In this document: in pieces, positions 60,361-64,000 of the stretch
Position numbering within the stretch: the first letter of the stretch is position 1
Layout: each line of letters opens with the position of its first letter
Assembly: GCA_964016985.1 (NCBI GenBank)
Contig: OZ024825.1
Coordinates: forward strand, 41,741,668 to 41,805,667
Direction of reading: 5' to 3'
DNA from: Anodontia alba
Taxonomy: Eukaryota > Mollusca > Bivalvia > Lucinida > Lucinidae
Length of the DNA stretch: 64,000 nucleotides
Made by a program: the position numbers and the translations under genes
The notes under the pieces: generated by a model
Seen by the model: only the letters and a program-made list of their open reading frames with translations
What the model was told of the DNA's origin: nothing
The model's database searches: none

Positions 60361-60885
60361 ATGGACAGATGTATGAAGGAGGGTATAACTGCCCTCTTCC
60401 ACTAAATATTGTTGAAATATTTAAGAAAGCATTGGCTTAGCAGCTTTCTAAAGTCATTTTGCTAGTAAAGCTTTGAACAACTGAGTCTGTACTATAAAAG
60501 TACAGTAATAATAATGAAATTCTAAATGTGTAAATAGGCAAATGGCATATTAACCTTTAAGGGATCATTCAAAACTGTAGCAGATGACTTCTAAAATAGT
60601 CCTTGTTTTTATTTAACATTCCATTTAAATCCTCTGTTAGACTACTGATTTATTTCTTACCAATGAAATGGTGATGTGTACCCATGTTCAGTCAAATTAT
60701 TAGACAGCATTCCCATTTCTCAAATCTTGCCAAAAAAAAAAACACAACCCTACAATCTGAAAGATATATATAGCTAACTTTTTTGTATATGTAAAGCCTG
60801 GATACTGCATGGTACAAAACCACTGTATAGCAATCCAAAACTAATTGCCCTTTGGTGAAATGCATGGTACTGTTTTCGATTTTTA
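60361..60885. other. DNA with a PAL-C remnant
   Basis: Near 60430-60490 AGCATTGGCTTAGCAGCTTT and GCTTTGAACAACTGAGTC look like the right end of a PAL-C element. The rest is unassigned. Confidence 0.4.
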
Positions 60886-60889
60886 CCTA

Positions 60890-61045
60890 GCAACTATAAG
60901 TTTGACAAACTTAATTCCTGATCATACTTATGTGACAAACTAAATTCCCAATCATACTTATGTGACAAACTAAATTCCTGACCATACTTATGTGACAAAC
61001 ATAATTCCCAATGATTCTTATGTGGCAAACTTAATTCACATACTA
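60890..61045. repeat. Tandem repeat, unit about 30 bp, five copies
   Basis: CTTATGTGACAAACTAAATT and CCCAATCATA repeated with few changes. Confidence 0.85.
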
Positions 61046-61357
61046 TACTACTCATCATGCTGATTATTTCTGTAAAGTTTCATCAAAATCAAATGGATAC
61101 AGTAGCAGTAGTTGACCACAAACTTGGACCGACAGACTTAAGTACCAAGGGCAGATATCCTGCAACAAAAAGACATTTATGAGGCCCTCCCAGGGGTTTT
61201 TGGCAACAGAGGAACAATGCCATCTTTTTCAGGGGAACAAGGGAATAAAAGTTTAAACATGAAAGGAACAGGGGAACAAAGGCAATTTTGGGAAACAGGG
61301 AACATAGAAAATCAAGATTTTTCCTTTTGGGGAACAAGGGAAAATGCTGATTTATTT

Positions 61358-61599
61358 GTTTGTGTTGAGGTTTTATGGCCTAATCAACCCTATGAGGTTA
61401 TGTCCGGCATAGTTAGTTTACCTAACCATACTTTTACTGGGCAGGTTTAGTCCTCTAAGCGGTTAACCAGTATTGTGCATGTTCTTTTGCCAGAAACTGA
61501 AAACTGCCCTTCTTGAATCAGCGGAAGGGAGAGAATGGCCATTAGAATATTTCATGATCAAATCTTCACGAAAGAATGTTGCCATCAGTTGGACATGCT
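61358..61599 (-). mobile_element. SINE copy with 16-bp target duplication
   Basis: Minus-oriented copy bounded by direct repeats AAATGCTGATTTATTT at 61342-61357 and 61600-61615. It contains TTGTGTTGAGGTTTTATGGC, CTCTAAGCGGTTAACCAG and CTTGAATCAGCGGAAGG. The tRNA-like head is not recognisable, so it is probably 5'-truncated. The long duplication is the signature of LINE-driven target-primed insertion. Confidence 0.8.
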
Positions 61600-61636
61600 A
61601 AATGCTGATTTATTTCACGGAAACAAGGGAACAGGT

Positions 61637-61882
61637 CGAGGGTTGAGCGCAAGACTATGGTAACTGAAACATGTTTTTGAAACCCTTGTTTAGGGGCAAC
61701 TTGGACCCCTTTGTAAACAATGCAAATTTAGGTGCCATTGCTCATACGAGCAATGGCACCTAAATTTTCATTGTTTACAGAAAGAAATGTCGTAATCTTC
61801 ATAATGCCTTCATGGTGAGGAGATTAGGTTTGGGGAAAAACAACCATCTGACTTACGCTAGTCTTGCGCTCAACCCTCGAGG
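61637..61882. mobile_element. Hairpin element with GTCGAGGGTTGAGCGCAAGA ends
   Basis: Inverted ends GTCGAGGGTTGAGCGCAAGA and TCTTGCGCTCAACCCTCGAG, and a strong central hairpin AATTTAGGTGCCATTGCTC / GAGCAATGGCACCTAAATTT near 61725-61770. It lies inside the 746-bp element. Confidence 0.6.
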
Positions 61883-61932
61883 TACCCCCATCCCCTCCAT
61901 ACCACCACTCCCATTGGGAGGGCCTCATTTAT

Positions 61933-62255
61933 GTCTCACACAACTACTCATCATGCTGATCATTTACATGAAGGTTCATGAAAATCTAAAATCTAAAAAA
62001 AAAGGAGGTAAGGTGGACTTAAGTGCCAGGAATAGATAACCCTGCAAAACGTTTTGTCTGCTACAATTTTGCTTAGCACATTAAGGGTTAATCAGACTAT
62101 CAATGCCCCTAAGACACCTTTTCGTAGCTCAAGGTACACTTATGGGATGAGCTTTTGAGAGCCACGTTTGAGAGCTACCATATGTTTCATTGAAAAAAAA
62201 ATAAAATAAATAATAGGTAGTGACTAGTGAAAATATGTCTTTGAAGGTATATATG
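61933..62255. other. DNA without recognised feature
   Basis: No gene or element seen. A short GAGCTTTTGAGAGCC / GTTTGAGAGCTACC direct similarity lies near 62150-62180. Confidence 0.4.
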
Positions 62256-62475
62256 GACAGTCAGAAGAATTGTTAAGGTGGAGTATTAGGTGATAATTCT
62301 GGGATAGTTTTTCTTATTTCTCCACAAAAACATATGTTGTGGGTACTCATTAGAAGCACCTCGCCAAGGCACTTCTAATGAGTACCCACAACATACGTTT
62401 TTATGGAGAACTGGAGAAAATTATCCTATATTACCACCAAATACTCATCCTTAACAATTCCTCTGGACAGTGAAG
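62256..62475. mobile_element. MITE with PAL-G core and GGACAGT ends
   Basis: Left GGACAGTCAGAAGAATTGTT and right AACAATTCCTCTGGACAGT are inverted ends; AAGGTGGAGTATTAGGTG / CACCAAATACTCATCCTT continue inward. The core hairpin is TTGTGGGTACTCATTAGAAG ... CTTCTAATGAGTACCCACAA with apex CACCTCGCCAAGG. Confidence 0.72.
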
Positions 62476-62861
62476 GCCAGATGAGCCAGTGCATCTAATC
62501 AGATCAGAGCCTTACCTCTCTGCTAATACAATCATTGGATTCTGTATCATATATCAACAGTTGATAAGACAGTGCAGATGTGAAGTATGATCTGATTCAG
62601 CATCTTTTGCATGTGTTTGAAGACACCTTTTTACATGGTTTCAGCCCAAATATCAATACTTTATGCACAAAAAGTACTGTATCTGGAATGTTGTGACTGA
62701 CAACATCTGTTGGTAATACCATAATTACCCAAAATATATGGTCACCCTTATATCCCTTACCAAACATACCCTAAATATTCACATATTCCAAGCCCTTGTC
62801 ATACTTACCCTAAAAATTTGAAACAGTCAAAGTTTCAGGGCAGGCAACACATCAAATTTGA

Positions 62862-63095
62862 TTTGACTCCCTTCTGAAAAGGGGGTCTACTCTAAAAGGA
62901 ATGAATTAGCAACCTCTCCTCCCCCCCCCCCCCCCCCAAACACACACACACACACACCACACACACATACCACCATCACTACCAAACCCCACCTGAGGAA
63001 AATCTTTCCTTTTTATAGCAGATCCCTTTTCAAAAGGGATCTTGTGTACAGGAAAGTAAAGAGGAAGTCACAAAAGTTGTCTCATTTGCAAAAAG
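62862..63095. repeat. PAL-E repeat with poly-C and CA tracts
   Basis: GACTCCCTTCTGAAAAGGGG and CAAAAGGGATCTTGTGTACA are the arms. Where the apex should be there is a run of about 17 C followed by CACACACA repeats (62919-62970). Confidence 0.6.
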
Positions 63096-63141
63096 GACAT
63101 TCTACTAAGTATATAAAGCCACCTTAACATCCTTACCATAC

Positions 63142-63344
63142 TTAACCCTTCTCTTGCTGAGCACGATATGCCTCATCTTAGCAAACAGTGTAGTTCCAGT
63201 TCTGAAGAAGCCAACTGATTTGGATCTGCACTGTTTGTCATTAAATATGTGAATTTCTATCAAAAACCCAGATCAAGTAATCTGATTGGCTGGAAATTAG
63301 AAGTGGGTGTGGCATCTTAATTTATTCAGCATGACAAGGGTTAA
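63142..63344 (-). mobile_element. TTAA-1 MITE
   Basis: TTAA-flanked; ends CCCTTCTCTTGCTGAGC and TTCAGCATGACAAGGG; part of the left hairpin arm is deleted (AACAGTGTAGTTCCAGTTCT). Confidence 0.8.
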
Positions 63345-63707
63345 AAACATTTGACTATCTACTACTGGATAAATGGTAAATAGCATAGCCCTTATCAGAT
63401 GCTATAGAATAATACCAATCACCAGACAGGTTTACTCATGCCCATAATCTCCATGACCTTGACCCCAAGATTACTCAGAAAGGGAGGGGCTTACACTAGA
63501 CAAAACTTATGATAAGCATTCCATATCAGTCCAAGCATTATGTATTTAAATTATAAATTCAGACAAGCAGGAGATTCAGAATTCTAGAAGTATGTAATGT
63601 AAAATTTCAACATTTTCGTATAAAGTCTTTCTAAGTTCATGGCCTGGACCACAAGGTGACAGAAAGTGGTAGGGATGGAACTGATAAAACCTGGTCCAAT
63701 ACAAAAC
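63345..63707. other. DNA without recognised feature
   Basis: A hairpin remnant (AATAGCATAGCCCTTATCAG, GATGCTATAGAAT) lies near 63375-63410. Nothing else is seen. Confidence 0.4.
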
Positions 63708-64000
63708 CAACTGTATTTGGCCTAATTATCATACTGTGCTTATTTTTTTTTTTTTTTTTTTTTCAAAATTACTGGACAAACTTGTAGTATTTTGATAATA
63801 TCCACATAATAAAGACCCACACACTTTAAAGGTTGGTAACCGTAGCTAATTTTGATATAAGCTTACTTTTTGTTGTCTGAAAATACTATTTCTAAATGAA
63901 TTAAATTAAGCTGCCCCTAGTTTGCCTTAAAATGCTTCTGAAGACTGTGCAATAAAGTGTTATAGGAGAAAATACTGTCTGTATGAACATAGTTTTCTAA
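63708..64000. repeat. TA-1 MITE, left part, running to the window edge
   Basis: AACTGTATTTGGCCTAATTA and TCATACTGTGCTTA match the TA-1 left end. A poly-T run and CAAAATTACTGGACAAAC follow as in 43202-43549. The right end is not seen before 64000. Confidence 0.5.

Larger units (their letters stand above)
61181..61926. mobile_element. GGCCTCC-type DNA element, 746 bp
   Basis: Inverted ends GAGGCCCTCCCA and TTGGGAGGGCCTC with a 6-bp target duplication ATTTAT (61175-61180 and 61927-61932). The left interior is rich in short repeats of GGGGAACAAGGG type. A SINE and a hairpin element are nested inside. End sequence, 6-bp duplication and internal short-repeat density match the element at 34493-34933. 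Confidence 0.65.

Overview
The window is animal nuclear DNA, AT-rich, with very few coding exons in a dense layer of transposable elements. A marine bivalve or other mollusc is my best guess. It rests on overall character (metazoan SGK kinase exons, a Gmr1-type Ty3/Gypsy element, a tRNA-like SINE, many palindromic MITEs), not on a diagnostic gene.

Host gene. Minus-strand exons at 36063-36153, 21524-21573 and 19608-19665 join in phase and encode the linker and glycine-rich loop of a serum/glucocorticoid-regulated kinase (SGK). A probable first coding exon at 41487-41578 joins in phase as well. The gene runs right to left with introns of 2-15 kb. The rest of the kinase domain was not found; part may lie in the 200-N gap at 18023-18222, which begins exactly at a splice-donor-like sequence, and the rest beyond position 1.

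Positions 1-9233. A minus-strand LTR retrotransposon with the domain order gag, protease, integrase, reverse transcriptase, RNase H. Integrase before reverse transcriptase is the hallmark of the Gmr1 group of Ty3/Gypsy elements. It has a SCAN-like gag segment and a primer-binding site matching tRNA-Pro. Two copies share one LTR in tandem: LTR 8636-9233, internal region B, LTR 2912-3508, then internal region A cut by the window edge. The two LTRs differ only in the length of one A run. Copy B has a one-base frame change between RT and RNase H and a 21-base in-frame deletion in integrase.

Positions 9234-26788. SGK introns filled with small palindromic elements. Several families end in TTAA and behave like piggyBac-type MITEs (named TTAA-1 to TTAA-4 here). 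Others (PAL-A to PAL-G, TA-1, TA-2) have unrelated ends, yet many carry the same central hairpin sequences. Nested insertions give filled and empty sites within the window. A degenerate minisatellite (23.2-24.2 kb) and a LINE 3' end (24.9-25.3 kb) are also here.

Positions 26789-31770. A 4.6-kb AT-rich block free of the small families and bounded by identical 49-bp terminal inverted repeats. It abuts a 385-bp element with perfect inverted ends and a 139-bp arm identical to the left end of the block.

Positions 31771-64000. A dead mariner transposon with a nested MITE, two related elements with GGCCTCC-like ends and 6-bp target duplications, SINE copies (one with a 16-bp target duplication), a scrambled LINE reverse transcriptase, and several kilobases of minisatellite (39.8-40.8, 52.7-55.9, 57.1-58.0, 58.4-60.4 kb). 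No RNA gene, CRISPR array or complete host gene is supported.
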